Under the pieces are notes generated by a model. The model made no database searches, was not told the DNA's origin, and saw only the letters and a program-made list of their open reading frames with translations. The position numbers and the translations under genes were made by a program. DNA of 64,000 bases from Lepraria neglecta (taxonomy: Eukaryota > Ascomycota > Lecanoromycetes > Lecanorales > Stereocaulaceae), in the NCBI GenBank assembly GCA_033220425.1, contig CM065648.1, positions 3,782,001 to 3,846,000 on the forward strand. The letters are read 5' to 3'. Below are positions 25,194-38,960 of this stretch, piece after piece. Numbering within the stretch: position 1 is the stretch's first letter; every line of letters starts with the position of its first letter.

Positions 25194-25690
25194 CTAGCCC
25201 CCTCCTCTAGATTTCTCGTCCCGAGAAACTATCTATCCTTTATACCTCCTCGTCGAAATATCTATTCTAAAGATCCCCTCGTTCGCCGTAAAGAACTCTC
25301 TAGCGAATTATCTAGATTCGTAATATATCCTTATACCTTATATACGAAGGCCAATAAGTAATACTTAGTAGGTGTTCGTTCGGACCGTTATTCTAACTAT
25401 ATATCTATAGGTAAGAAGTATAACCTAGTTATATCTGTCGATAAGATACGTTATATTAAAAAAGTACGCGATAATACTTAGTTAGAAATAAAAGAAACGC
25501 AGGCGAAACTTATACGCCTTTAATTATAATTCGATTATATCTAGGATAAAGAGAAAAGATTAGTTAAGTACGAGTTATAGAATATTAAGGAGTTAGAGAA
25601 GGATAAAAACCTTCCTTCTAATACTCCTAACGGTTTAATATTTAATATCGGCTCTAAGTAGTTCGACCTCCCCCCGGCCTAGAGGGCCCC
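25160..25690 (+). pseudogene. Antisense accessory frame in C, decayed
   Basis: This plus-strand frame begins in the last bases of the LTR and continues past it (PSSRFLVPRNYLSFIPP, then RKELSSELSRFVI). It aligns with the frames in E and B. It is a fossil with no recognised function. Confidence 0.55.
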
Positions 25691-28600
25691 GAGAGTTTCG
25701 ACTAGTCTTCTCTTATCTCTAATAAAACTCTTATAGGTATTCCCTACAATTCCCCGCAAGGTTCCTAAGAGGTTCCCAGGTACTTTCCGTTTTGTTATAC
25801 CCTTTCTATTTAACTAGATAGAACTAATTTCTTCTATCTAGGATCCTCTCGACCTTATATTCCGTTTCTTCCTTAACATTATAATAAAACGTTTCTTAGA
25901 GTAGTATATTAGAGTCTACTAGCTCTAGAAGTAAGATATAGAATACCGGATATACTTTGGCGTCAGGCGGAAGCTCGAGTTTATAGTTAATAGCCCCCTT
26001 TACCTTCTTGATCAAGAATAGTCCGACCTTAATATAATCTAGTTTCTTACTTAGTCTCGTTATTTTTATATTTTTTGTTAGGAGGTATACTCTATCCCCC
26101 TCTTTAAGCTGAGGAATATTCTTCCTTTTACTATTAACGAGCTCTTTTAACTTATTATTTAAGCTTTTAATTATTTTTTATATATCTTTATATAAACTCT
26201 TTAGCTCTTCTACCTTAACTAAGGCTTTTTCTATATTAGGTCCTTCTCTAGATTATAGAAATATATTTATATTCTTTCCGTAGTTGGTAAAGAATAGTAT
26301 CAGGCCTATTATATCTAACCTTTTATTATTATATACTAGTTATACTATTAGAAGTAGTAAAACCTAGTTATCCTATTTCTGGTTTATATAATATCTTAGG
26401 TATACTTCTATTATTTGGTTTGCACGCTCTATTTATCTATTAGTCTATAGATAGTACGCCGTTAATATCCGAAGTTTAGTTCTAATTGCTACGATTAGTA
26501 TTCTCTAATAGTTAGAAGTGAATAACTTATCTCTATCGGATATTATCGACTTGGGTATACTATAATCCCTTATTAGCTTATCGAGTAGTATAAAGGCTAA
26601 CTAATCTACTTTATATATCTCCTTAAATGGTATTATAATTATATACTTAGTAAGTTTATCTATAATAACTATAATTAAATCGAAGGTATCCTATATAGCT
26701 AGATCTTTCGAAGGTAGTAGTTTGACTATAAAGTCTATTATAATATCATCCTATAGTGACCCTAGTATAGGCGTAAACTGAATTTGCTCGTATTTCGTAT
26801 ATCGCGCAGATTTATTCTACTAGTATTGGATATATTCTTTAATATATTATTTAATACGTGTCCGAAGTTTCGGCGCTACGTATCCTCGTCCTAGAAGTTC
26901 TATAGTTTTAGATACTCTAGGGTGACCTTACAAAGGGTTATCGTAGTAATCCCTAATTACTTCTTTAACGTATATATTAGGTAAGTAAGTTTTATCCTAA
27001 TATTTAAGCAATACTAAATCCGGTTAATCCTATCGTAGCTTTATTACGAATATATCGTTATTGTAGGCCTTTACGATCTTGTTAGTCGTGTCAGGTCCTA
27101 ATATACGAAGGGTTATTACTAATACCTAGTGCGGTACTAATAATCTATCGGCTTCTCGTTTTAGGATTAGTCGTTCCGTAACGTTCTTTTATTCTATATA
27201 GTCTAATCGCCTACTAAGCGTATCTACTCGACTATTATCCTTTCCTAGGGTATAGGTTATCTTGAACTTATACTATCTAAGTAGTTCTAACTATCTAACT
27301 TATCTTCTATTTAACTCCTTCGTTATTATAAAATTAAGAAGATTCTTATAATCTATAAAGATAGTTAGGTCTAAGTAGCTTTCTATATATACTCTCTAAT
27401 TTTAAAGTATATATACTACGGCAAGTAGTTCTTTATCGTGTATATTATAGTTTTATTCTACTACCGATATCTTTCGTAAAAAGTAGGTAACTAGATACTA
27501 CTTTTGGTCCTTTATTTAATAAAGGTATACTCCTATTATAATATCCGAGGTATCTATTTCGATACGAGCCGGTTCGTTAGCTTGAAAGGTATAGAGTACT
27601 AGAGGATCCGTATATACTTTCTTTAACGTATTAAACGATTTCTATTATTTATATCCCTATATAAATCCGATATCTTTCTTAGTAATATCTATAAGTAGAA
27701 GTACTTTCTTTAAGTAGCCTTTAATAAACTTCCTATTAAAGTTAGCGAATTCTAAGAAACTTTATATTACTTTAACGTTCTATAGTATAGGCTATTCCGC
27801 TATAGCTTTGATTTTTTCTAGGCTTATACTAATACCTTTTATACTAACTATAAATCCTAGGAACTTAATAGAGTCTCTATAAAACTTACACTTTTCTGGT
27901 TTAAGGAGAAGTCCCGCTTGTAATAGGTATTCGATAACGTCCTATATATACTTAACGTATTCTTCCTTATCCTTAGAGTAAATTAAGATATTATTAAGGT
28001 ACGCTATCGCTATTCGATCTAAATATACTTGTATAATATTATTAATAAGTACTTAGCAGGTTACTAGTGCGTTAGTGAGTCTAAACGGTATTACTAGGTA
28101 CTCGTAGTGGCTATATCTGGTCCGGAAGGTAGTTTTCCATTCTTCGCCTTCTTTTATCTAGATTAGGTTATATACCCCTCTAAGGTCTAGTTTCGTAAAT
28201 ATCTTTACCTTACCGAGCCGGTCCTATAGCTCGCTAATATTTGGTAAAGGGTAACGATTCTTGATAGTAATGTCGTTTAACTTCCGATAGTTGATATATA
28301 GCCTTAGACTTCTATCTTTCTTCGGCGCGAAGAGGATTAGATAATCTACTAGTGATTTAGATTCCCGAATAAATCCCTTCTTAAGGTTCTTATCGATATA
28401 CCCGCGAAGTATAGTAAGTTCCTTTTCTAATAATATATAGATAGATCCAAATATTAGCGTCTTACTAGGTTCGAGTTCGATTTTATAATCCTATAGTTAG
28501 TACTTAGGTAACGCTTTTACGCTTATCTCTTCCTCGAATAGGTATACCTACTATCTATATTCCCGAGGGATTATAGAAGGTTCGTCTTTTCCTTCGATAG

Positions 28601-30910
28601 CTCTCTCTTTAGTATCCTACTAACCCTTACTAGTAACTAAGGAGTCGAGCCTTCTCTCTTAGAAGTTACTCTTATTATTCGAAAATAAAGTAATATATAC
28701 TTCGACTGGTCTTCGGTTCTTTCTCTTATCTATTATTATCTACTATTGACTAATAGGTCTAATACTAGTAATATTTCTAGATCGTCCGAATTTAAGTACT
28801 TTTATCTTCCAGTTAATTTCTAGGTTATATTTATTTAACTAAGGTATTCCTAAAATAATATTATAAGTAGCTATCCTAACTATATTAAATATAATCTCCT
28901 CGTAGTATTACTAAATTATTACTAGTAGGGAGTATATCTCCTCCTCTACTTTTCCTATTAAAAATACTAACCTGTTAGCTAGGCGAAGTTCGTAGGATAA
29001 TTTCTTCCTTCGGGTCGGTAGGCCGCTTAAGTCTACCAAGTTCTTTGAGATAAAATTTCCTATAGCTCCGCTATCTATTATCGCTACGGTCTACTATCTA
29101 TTGATATTTACTAGTATAATAATATAAGTGTGATACTAGGCGGAACACAATTGTTGTTTAGGGAATAACGTATTAATCTCCTTATACTTCCCCGTAGTAT
29201 AAGGGATTACTCTTTTCCCTATAATAGTAGGAATCTATATAATTCCTTTATCGCCCTATATAGAGTATATCCGTTATATAGGTAGCTATACTATAGTACT
29301 TAGTTATAAGCTCCTTTCTTGAAGACCTTAAGTAAGTTATTTCTTTCCTTCTCCTACTTATCTATAAAGTATAGGAAGTAGTAATACTTCCTTTTACTTA
29401 CAAGATACTACTAGTAACTATCTTCCTTATACTTATACTACTAGGTTTCTCTATAAGGGGTTCTCTTTAATAGAGGTACCGTATACTCTTTCGCTATTCG
29501 GCTCCTCTCTTCCTTATATAGTAAGTAATTAGGTAATATATATTTAGTATATAGAACTTTACTATATTACTAATATTCCCTATCGTATCGATAGTCTCGT
29601 ATAGGTTCTCCCTATCCGGGTTTTATAGATAATTACTTATTTAATATACCTTGTACCTTACTTTTAATTTCGTCGAAGAGTTAGTTTTCGTCTTTATCTA
29701 ATTAAGGTTCTCTAACTTCTAGTAATTTTCCTTCTACTTAGGATATAGTAGATCTAGGTTCGGGTATCGATACTAGTCTCTCTAGACTAGCTTTCCGCTA
29801 TTCCTGATCCGTCTTATATTATCGAGATCTATCGCTATCCCTATAGTAATACCTCTATACTTCTTTATTAAATTCTAATTCGAAGGTATCGCCTTCTAAA
29901 TCCTAATCGAATTCCTCTTTATCGTAGGGTTACTATATTTCTTTAGAGTCTTCCTTATTATCTAGAGGTCCTCCTTCTATTACGTTAATCTGCGGTCGGT
30001 ATACTATATTCTTCGACCTATAGTCTCTAGCTATATAGCCCAGTTTACTATAGCTATAGTAAGTAATTACTTTCTTTCCCCCGTGCTACTTTTTCCCTTT
30101 AAAGTTTCCTTTCTTCTTTTCTATCTAAATAAAGTTAATCTCTATTAGTACTATACTACGGTGAGTATTACGTTCCCCGTAGTCCTATTAGTAATTCTTT
30201 ATTTTTAAGAAGAATCCCTTATACCGGGTTCCGCTAACTCCTCCGTTATACTATTTCTCTATAGATTATTCGAATAGTTTATTATTAATCTCGATCGCAT
30301 TTTTAATAAGTCTATCTAGGGTATTAATTACTCCTCCGAACCTTATAAGCTCGTCTTTAATATTATCTTTAAGGCTATAATAATATATTATTATTAGCGT
30401 ATTATCATCCCAGCCTATTTTGGTAGCGTATATCTAAAACTAAGTTGAAAACTCTAACGCTGACTTCTTCTACTTTATATACTAAATAATATATATAGCT
30501 ACGTTTACCTTATTAGAAGGTCCGAATATACGGCGGATTTCGACTATAAATTTTGGTATACTTTCTATCCAAGATTTAATATCGCTATCCTCGTCGTCGT
30601 CTTCTATATACTTTTTTAGGAAAGGTTCGACCCATTTTTAGGCCCGTCCTCGTAGGTACGATATAGCGAAGGTAGTATATCTAGTTACTAGGAGCAAGTC
30701 TCCCTAGAATAGTAGATATAGTTATACTTGCGTGAGCTATAGCTCAAGCTTGTCCCTATCTCTATAGTATAGGTCTGGTACTATAACCTTAATCCTTTTT
30801 CTAGATCCTTCGTCTATAGTATAGTATCTCTAGCTAGTAACCGTTGAGGTACTTAGGGTAGGGTTTCTGCCTGAAGTTATTAAAGAACTTATCCCTTAGA
30901 GTGTTCAAAG

Positions 30911-31290
30911 TGTTACGACCTACGGTAGTTATATACCTAATAGTGCGATAACCAACCGTAGGGGTTCGTGTGTCTTATACTTCTATAGGAGAGGAGTTAC
31001 TTAGATAGAATAGTAGTCTTCGGTTATATAGGTAATTAATACGTTCTATATTAATAACTAGTAAAGTATAGTACAAGGAATACTAGGAAGATTAACCAAG
31101 TTGAATATACTATTCTAAATAGTAGGAAGAACCCCGTATATATAGATATAAGAAATCCTACCAAGTATTCCATGAGCGTAATGAGCGCCATGAGCGCATA
31201 GCGCTCGTTGCGCTTATCGCTTCAGCTGCTAGTCCTATCTATAGCACCTTGTCCTATAGGATAGTCCTGTTAGAACCTATAGTTCTAATA
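30911..31290 (-). repeat. 5' LTR of C
   Basis: The 380-bp LTR runs TGTTACGACC to GTTCTAATA. It matches the 3' LTR except for a shorter U3 repeat block. Confidence 0.8.
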
Positions 31291-31950
31291 TACCGCTAGA
31301 TAGTCGGGCGTTATATATCTATAAAGCTAGGGTATAATTAGCTTCTAAATAGAAAGAGTACTAGTCCGGGTTCGACTTAGGTATTAACTCGGATATCGAC
31401 TCGGATAGGGGTATAGACAATAACTCGGCTAGGTTTATATCCTCTTCCTCTAAAGGCCTTCTAGTACCTCGCTTCTATAGGTAGTACTCTATAGAGCTAA
31501 TAGTCAAGGTAGAGATAGTACTTATAGTACTTAACGCCGTTATCGACTTCGATTAATCGAGTACTATATCTAGCTTGTCTTACTAGTACTAGATCTCGTT
31601 AGTAGAGTCGGTAAGTTTAAGTAATCGCCCTAGAGTATCGTTATCTATTAAAATAGTCAGGTCCTCCTAGGGGACTTATCTACCTTCGCCCTTACGGGGA
31701 CTATCGCTAATTATATTAACCTCGTCTCTTTAGTATTTATAAATAGGGCCCTCGACTTTATCTTCGTCGAGGTGTACCTATCTCCTACGCGTCCAATTAG
31801 GGTCCCGGCCCTTATAGCGTAGTAGATACCTAGTTAGGCCGCTTCTACTACTATACTACTTCTAGTAATATTTATACTATTAATCTATCTAGCTCGGGCG
31901 TAATATAGAGGTATTATTATTAAGATCAACGCGTCTAGATAGGTATTAGT

Positions 31951-32650
31951 AAATATATTCGCTACTAAATCCTTTAAGCTAACCCGCTATAGGTTAGGAT
32001 AAATCTATCTTTATATCGCCTTATATAGTCTATTTTTAACCGTTACTATCAATTAAATTATAATATACGTATAGTAGAGTATTATCCTATAGAAGGCGTT
32101 AATTAATAGATAGTTTAAGGGGATTTTCTTTCTATACGATATATTTAATAAACGCCCCGGTTACTTATCTAATTAGGAAATATAATTAGTTATAAACCTT
32201 ACGGTATATACCCCTATTACTAAAATATACGTCTAAGTCGAACTTGGATTATTTTTATAATAGAGTACTTAATTAAGACTTATATTTCGAAGAATAGAAG
32301 AAGAAATCTAATTAATCTTTATAAGTAGATAATAAGTTTTAATACTCTATCTTTACTAGATATTAGGTATTAAGTATAAAGCTAGATATAGTACGTTTAA
32401 AATCAGCTATTCGCTTTCTATATACTATATATATATAAGTTCCGCTTTTAATTTATATCTTTATCTATTATATTAAAGCTCGCTACTTTTAATCTTTCGA
32501 TAGCTAAACTTATCTACTTATAACTACTCCGACGTACTATTCTATAGAGAAGGGTCTATATTACCTAATTATATTAAGTATTAAACTATTTCGTAACGTA
32601 TTTACCTTACTAGTATTATATTTACTAACTACCGACCAATCGCTATTATA
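31951..32650. promoter_or_regulatory. Probable divergent intergenic region of Y
   Basis: TA-rich RIPed sequence separates the inferred start of the minus-strand transposase from the inferred start of the plus-strand helicase gene. No promoter element can be named. Limits are approximate, set by where coding-like reading fades. Confidence 0.3.
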
Positions 32651-33047
32651 AATAAAAACCCGGTATAGACCCTACTAGTCGTATTACCTACTTTATCCCT
32701 CCAACTCAGCGAAGAATCCTTAACTTCTCCCTATTTTATTCGTCCTATTATTATTATTCTTATTATAGACGTATTAGAATTATCTATAATATTATCTAAT
32801 ATAGCCGGTCCTTCTCTAATCGACCCTCAGGTCGATATAACGCTAGAGCCTACGCTAACCGAGGCCAATTTCTATATACTTATTAGTAGGCTAAAGTCTA
32901 GTAATCGGCCTAGAATCCTATAGAACCTCCCTAATGTCTATAGAGGCTTACGGTATAGTAATAGCTTGTTTAATACCCTCCGTCAAGTACTTAAAGACCG
33001 CCTACGGGGTACTACTATTTAGGGCGAAAATCTTCGAGGTTCTAGCC

Positions 33048-33263
33048 TATCACGGCTTGGCCTTTACTTACTATTAGTGCCGATACGCGTAGTATAAAGC
33101 ATGGTTATCGAATATAGTTATCGAATATTCGATTATCGCTCATAGCTAGCGGCTTGGCGTATCTCCAGGACGCGTAGGCTTTATATATCTATCTTCTCTC
33201 CTTAGATATATTCTTCTAGTTATACTATACCCCTATCGACTTACTCTAGGCAGGCCCCTAATA
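33048..33263 (+). repeat. 5' LTR of D
   Basis: The 216-bp LTR is about 96% identical to its partner by eye. It contains a tandem TTATCGAATA motif. Confidence 0.85.
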
Positions 33264-36200
33264 TTAGAATATATCTTATCCTTATCCCGCCCTCGTGCGC
33301 TTATTAGCGAGGTTAAATAAACGGTAGGGCTTATAAGCCGGTTAGCGAGTATAAACAAACGACGCGGAAGGTCCCTAAGTCTATACTGCAGGAGTAGTTA
33401 CTGAGGCTATACTACTAGAGAGCTCTACGGAGTATAAGAACGGTATACTAGTCTACCTATAGCTAATACGAGTTGCCGTGTTGAAGAAAAAAACACCCCT
33501 ATACCAAAACAACCGACTATATACGCTATAGCACGAGTCTAACTAGGCGAATCCTTACCCTAGGATACGGAGTAATAGCGCGACGACATCCTATAACAAG
33601 CGTAAGTATACCGACGCGTATCAGTCATCCCTTAAGATACGTCTACCGGTGCTAAAGATACTGAGACTCTATAGGATATCAGTAATATACCGCAATTGTA
33701 GTACTAGGCCAAGTATTAGCCGGCTTAGCTACTATAATCCCTCGAAGAACTCCGTTAGGAGCGTGACGCCGCCCTCTCCTATATCGAAGAATAGAGTAAT
33801 ATAGTTAATAAGGTCGATCGAGCCAACGACGCTACTATATCGGCCTAATATTAGAAGAAAGTGGCTTAAGAGAAGGTCCGAACGCTATAATCGCAGAATA
33901 TAGATCTAGAAGATTGGAATACTTGTTAGGAGAAACGTATTGCCGAATTGCAAGCGGATAGATCTCCCTAGTGCTAGGAGACTCCAAGTTTAATAGTTAG
34001 CGATTCGAAGACCCGTATACTAAAGGTACCTAACCTACCGCTATATTGCGAGATAGATGGCGACCTTACTATTAAGGACTAGACCTAGTAAATCCGCGAT
34101 AAGCTTATAATCAACGAGGATTACTTTAAGGATAACGCTACTCGAGTAATCTACGTTATCTCTCGTATAGGAGGTACTATAGTAAAGTATATCTAAGCCT
34201 ATCGAACGAACGATCCTAAGTACTTCACGAATCCGGAAGAAGTCTTTAGTACGTTAAGCGATATTATAGGGAATCCGAATAAAAAGGACGATATATACTA
34301 TAGTTTTAAGACGCTAAGATAGAAGGCTACCGATACCTTTGCTACCTTCTTCTCCTAGTTCTATATATATACTAACTACCTAAAGCTAGATAAGGAGACT
34401 ATAATCGATGAGTTAAAGGATAAAGTTAACCTTCGCCTATAAGACGCGATTATAGCTACCCCTTATAACTTCCGCACCTTGAAGGAGATTAGCGACTTAT
34501 ATTAGCGGGTGGATAATTAATAGTACCATATAAGCGAGAAGTATAAGCGAATGGCATCGGCTTTAATACGCTTATTAACTCGGACTACCCCAGCTACGGC
34601 CAGGCGTGCCTTACCTATATATATCCCCCCTACGAAACGACAATCTATTGAACCTACAGTCGTTGTCGCACCTCGCCGTCCTATATCACCTTGTAGAGAC
34701 GCCCCTCTAACCAAGTCCTAAGACTCTAAGCGATACTATATTTATGATAAGGAAGGGTATTTTGCTACGGACTATCCTAAGAAGAGGAAGGAGACCGTTC
34801 GAAGGATATAGGACGAAGTAGGTAAAGCTAATAAAGGAGAAAAGGTACCTAGCGATATTAGCGAGATAGAAGACTACTCGGAGTCGGAAAACTAGAAGTC
34901 CTCAGGGAAGTCGCCCTCGAGGACCTACTATTCTTATTATCGGTAGATATCTATAACCTATATAGCAGAAGATCATTTATATACCCTATTATATTACTTA
35001 CTCAAGGAAAAGAATACTAATCTAAAGCCCTTACTGATACTAGTACTACTATATATTCATTCATCGATGAAAAAGAAGCGTAACTACTTTCTAAGTATCT
35101 TGATATCGTCTCTATACCTCTCGCTAAACTATATTACCTCTGCGGATATAACGGCAAGATACGAAAGAAACCCGTTACCTATACTATTTACCCTTCTATA
35201 AAGGTCTATAACCATCTTGAGTTAACCGTACCTATACTTATTACTAGCCTGGGTAACTAATATATTATCCTCGGTAAGCTATGGATGAATAAGTATAAGA
35301 TCCTACTAGATATAGTAGATGACCGTATCGTCTTCCTACCTGGCCGCTGTGACTATATTAGGGCCCCCTAAGCTCTTGTGAAGCCTCCTACCGAGAAGGT
35401 AGATAAGATAATAAATATTCCTACGAATTATCCGCCTCCGCTACCTAAGAAACCAGAGGTACTAGATATCGCTGAGATTAGCGCTACCGTATTCTATATA
35501 TATATAAGGAACCAAAAGAAGCGCGACGTCTAATACTTCTCTATAATAATGGCTGAGTTAGAGAAGGCTATCTAGAATGGATCTATACTAGACTAGATCT
35601 ATAAGGTATTAGAAGTAACGGAGGGGATAGTCAAGCAGAAGCTTCCCCGGGAATACTATAATCTTATTAATATCTTTAATCGGAGCAAAGCCAAGGAACT
35701 TCTACTATATCGATTATATAATTATAAGATCGAGATGGAACCTGGAAAGAAGCCCCTTTAGAGTCGCTTATACTCGATATCTAGATTTAAGCTCTAAAAG
35801 ATTAAGGAATACTTAGACGATAATCTTAAGAAGGGCTTTATCTTACCTAGTATAGCTCCCTACGCGTTACTAGTCCTATTCGTCTAGAAGTATAATAGAA
35901 GTCTCCGTTTCTGCGTCGACTATCGGAAACTTAATACCCTTACGATTCGGAACCGCTATCCTATACCGCTTATCAAGGAAATACTTACTCGCGTTATCGG
36001 ATATAAATACCTTATAAAGCTAGATATTATTGCTATGTTTAATAAGCTCCGTATATATCCGGATAGCGAAGATTTTACGACGTTTACTACCTTATTCGGA
36101 GCGTTTAAATACTACGTCCTACTATTTGGCCTAACTAATAGACCTACGTCCTTCTAGTACTATATAAATAATACCCTCTTCGAATACCTGAACGATTTCT

Positions 36201-38744
36201 ACTAGGTCTATCTAGATAATATCCTAATCTATAGTAAGACGGAAAAAGAGTATAAGTAATATATACGAAAGGTCTTACTGAAGCTTCGGGAGGCGGGACT
36301 ATAGGTTAATATCGAGAAATGCGAATTCTACGTCTAAGAGATAACCTTCCTCGGACTAATCGTATTAATAGAAGGTCTACGTATAGACCCTTCGAAAGTT
36401 GAGGTTATTATTAACTAGGAACCCCTAACTCGTCTAAAGGAGGTATAAGTATTTATTAGTTTCTATAACTTCTACCGCCGGTTTATTAAGGACTTCTCGA
36501 AAATGGTTAGACCCTTAGTATCGCTTACTAAAAAGGATTGTCTATTCTAGTAGTCTAAAGTATATTAGGCGGCCTTCGAGCGTCTTAAGAGTACGGTTAC
36601 TAGTGCCCTAGTACTTCGGTATTACAATAGATCCCGACCAGCGGTACTAGAGATAGATTCGTCCGATTATATTAATAGCGGTATCCTATCCTAACCTAAC
36701 GATAACGGAGTCCTTTATCTAGTTATATTCTATAGTAAGAACCTACTACCTGCGGAGTATAACTATAAGATCTACGATAAGGAGCTACTTATAATCATCC
36801 GCTACCTAGAATACTAGCGTCCTAAGTTAGAATTAACTAATATCCCCGTCTAAATATTTACTAATTATAAGAGCCTTGAATATTTTATATAGATAAAGGA
36901 GCTAACGCGCTATCAAGCTCGATAGGTAGAGAAATTAGCTAATTTTAACTTCAAAATCATATACCGGAGTAGTAAATCTAATAGCAAAGTAGACGCCTTA
37001 ACGCGTATACCAAACTTAGTTCCTACTAATAACCAAGATAAGCGTCAAAAGTATCAATACTGTGCCCTACTATCTCTAGAGTATTTTTAGAAATTCTCTA
37101 AGGACAGAAACCTTAAAGAGGGGGGTAGCGGTAACGATACTATATTAGATAAATGGATTAACGCGATAGCTAATAAAGACTTACCTCTATACGTAAGGGT
37201 AGTACTAGTAAACAAGGAAGACGACGACTATAGGCGTATCCGTAATACCCTCGCGAAGGATCCGTCTCAGATATTCGAGATAGTCAACCTACGTTATTAC
37301 TCTAGTTATAATAATATACTCTTCTATAAGGATCGTCTTTAGGTTCTAGTAATAGCTAAGCTCTATATAGACCTAATTAAGGAAAGCTATAACTAACCCG
37401 TATACGGCTATCCTAGTAGAAATAGGACGCTTGAGTTAGTAAAGAGATAGTTCTACTAGCGTAGCATAAAAGATGAGATTACTTACTATATCTATAATTA
37501 CTATATCTACTAACGAAGCAAGGCCCCTCGAGACTAATATAATAGGCTACTATAGACTTTACCGGTACCGGAGTAACGCTAGTAAGATATCTCTATAGAC
37601 TTTATTACTGGACTTCCCGTCTCGGAAGGGTATAATACTATATATACTATCGTGGATCGGCTTTCCAAAGAGCGCCACTACGCTCTATATATTGCGACTA
37701 ATCAAGGCACGTCTACGGAAGCTACGGCCGACATCCTAATAAGATATATCTTCCGCTCGTATAGTCTCCTAGAGTTAATTATCTCCGATCGAGGGCTATA
37801 GTTCGTATTATTAGTATAGAAGGTATTATATTAGTAACTAAAGATTAATATCAAGCTATCTACGGCGTTCTATCCGGAAACTAATAGTTAGACGGAACGG
37901 GCTAATTAAGACGTCGAGTGTTACCTGAGAACGTATTACTCGTATATATAAGATAACTAGGTCCGACTTCTCTCTATAGCCGAATTTATAGATAATAACT
38001 CTATTACTAGTACTACGGGAATAACTCCCTTCTTTACTAATAAAGGTTTCTACCCTTAGATATCTTTCTCTCTACCTATAGACACTAGATCTACGGCTCG
38101 TAAGCGTATCTAGTATACTAAGGCGAACTATATTATAGATCGTATAACTAGAGTCTTAGACTTTATAACTAAATAATCTATTACGAGCCGTAGGAGAATA
38201 ACGGATTAAGCTAATAAGAAGCGATCTAACGTTATATACGATAAAGGAGATATAGTATTCCTATCTAGTCGGAATATAAGTATAGAACGTCCGAGTAGGA
38301 AACTAGATAATAAGATACTAGGACTATTTAAGGTATCAGATAAAGTTAGATCATTATACCGCCTAGAACTCCTATCTAGTATACAAATATATAACGTCTT
38401 CTACCCTAGTCTACTACGAAAAGTATCTACGGACCCTTTACCTAGTCAGCGAACGGAGCCGCCAAGACCTATTATAGTAGATAACCAGGAAGAGTAGGAG
38501 ATCGATGACATCTTGGATACTAGACTATTCGGTCGCGGCTACCGTCTGTAGTTCCGGGTCCGATAGAAGAACGAGTAATAACCGGACCGCCAATAGTACT
38601 ATGCGGACGGCGGCGAATTTGGCAACGCTTAGGACATAGTCGACGACTTCTATACGCGCTACCCGAACAAACTAGGTAGTCCGAGTCGGCTATAGTCGTC
38701 TTGCCTTCCGCATCAGGGACGATACTTGCTTGAGGGGGGGGTAG

Positions 38745-38960
38745 TGTCACGGCTTGGCCTTTGCTTACTATTAGTGCCGATACGCGTAGTATAAAGCATG
38801 GTTATCGAATATAGTTATCGAACGTTCGATTATCGCTCATAGCTAGCGGCTTGGCGCATCTCTAGGACGCGCAGGCTTTATATATCTATCTTCTCTCCTT
38901 AGATATATTCTTCTAGTTATACTATACCCCTATCGACTCGCTCTAGGCAGGCCCCTAATA
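38745..38960 (+). repeat. 3' LTR of D
   Basis: The 216-bp LTR keeps the original TGTCACGG start and is followed directly by the TSD TAGCC. Confidence 0.85.

Larger units (their letters stand above)
24781..31290 (-). mobile_element. Chromovirus C (Ty3/gypsy), complete but broken fossil
   Basis: LTRs are at 24781-25193 (3') and 30911-31290 (5'), in reverse orientation, with perfect 5-bp TSD TACCG (24776-24780, 31291-31295) and empty site in Y-left at 484-488. From the right: gag (about 30060-30900), zinc-knuckle region (about 29990-30060), protease (about 28970-29110), reverse transcriptase (YLDD box near 27982-28008), RNase H (about 27280-27640), integrase (about 26000-27100) and chromodomain (about 25780-25870). 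It looks whole in layout but carries many breaks from RIP. Confidence 0.9.
19686..31950 (-). pseudogene. Plavaka-type transposase of Y, decayed and interrupted
   Basis: This is the homologue of 290-3200, read from about 31950 leftward. Guests interrupt it: chromovirus C at 24781-31290, Helitron 3 at 21355-23144 and the 506-bp TIR element at 20468-20973. The pieces sum to roughly 1,100 codons, plausible for a Plavaka transposase. The equivalents of the R-IPPF-GLRHF and FNIPK-H blocks lie at about 23600-23660 and 23340-23400. The amino-terminal part (about 31300-31950) is only weakly interpretable and the start is not defined. It is divergent from the SNF2-like gene. Many stops are compatible with RIP; it cannot be functional. 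Confidence 0.6.
33048..38960 (+). mobile_element. Chromovirus D (Ty3/gypsy), complete but broken fossil
   Basis: LTRs of 216 bp (33048-33263, 38745-38960) begin TGTCACGG and end CCCCTAATA, with perfect TSD TAGCC (33043-33047, 38961-38965). Gag is at about 33300-34700, a zinc-knuckle region near 34725-34790, protease near 35020-35300, and reverse transcriptase about 35750-36350 (YLDN-type box near 36207-36235). RNase H (about 36640-36960), integrase (about 37390-38200) and a chromodomain-like tail (about 38480-38570) follow. A G-run just before the 3' LTR (about 38732-38741) is the likely polypurine tract. The LTRs differ at about nine sites, all transitions. It has many breaks. Confidence 0.9.

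Noticed and set aside
38520-38750. 76-codon minus ORF near the end of D
   Set aside because: It lies antisense to the chromodomain tail of D, has no counterpart in the other families' antisense frame, and looks like chance in a GC-rich patch.
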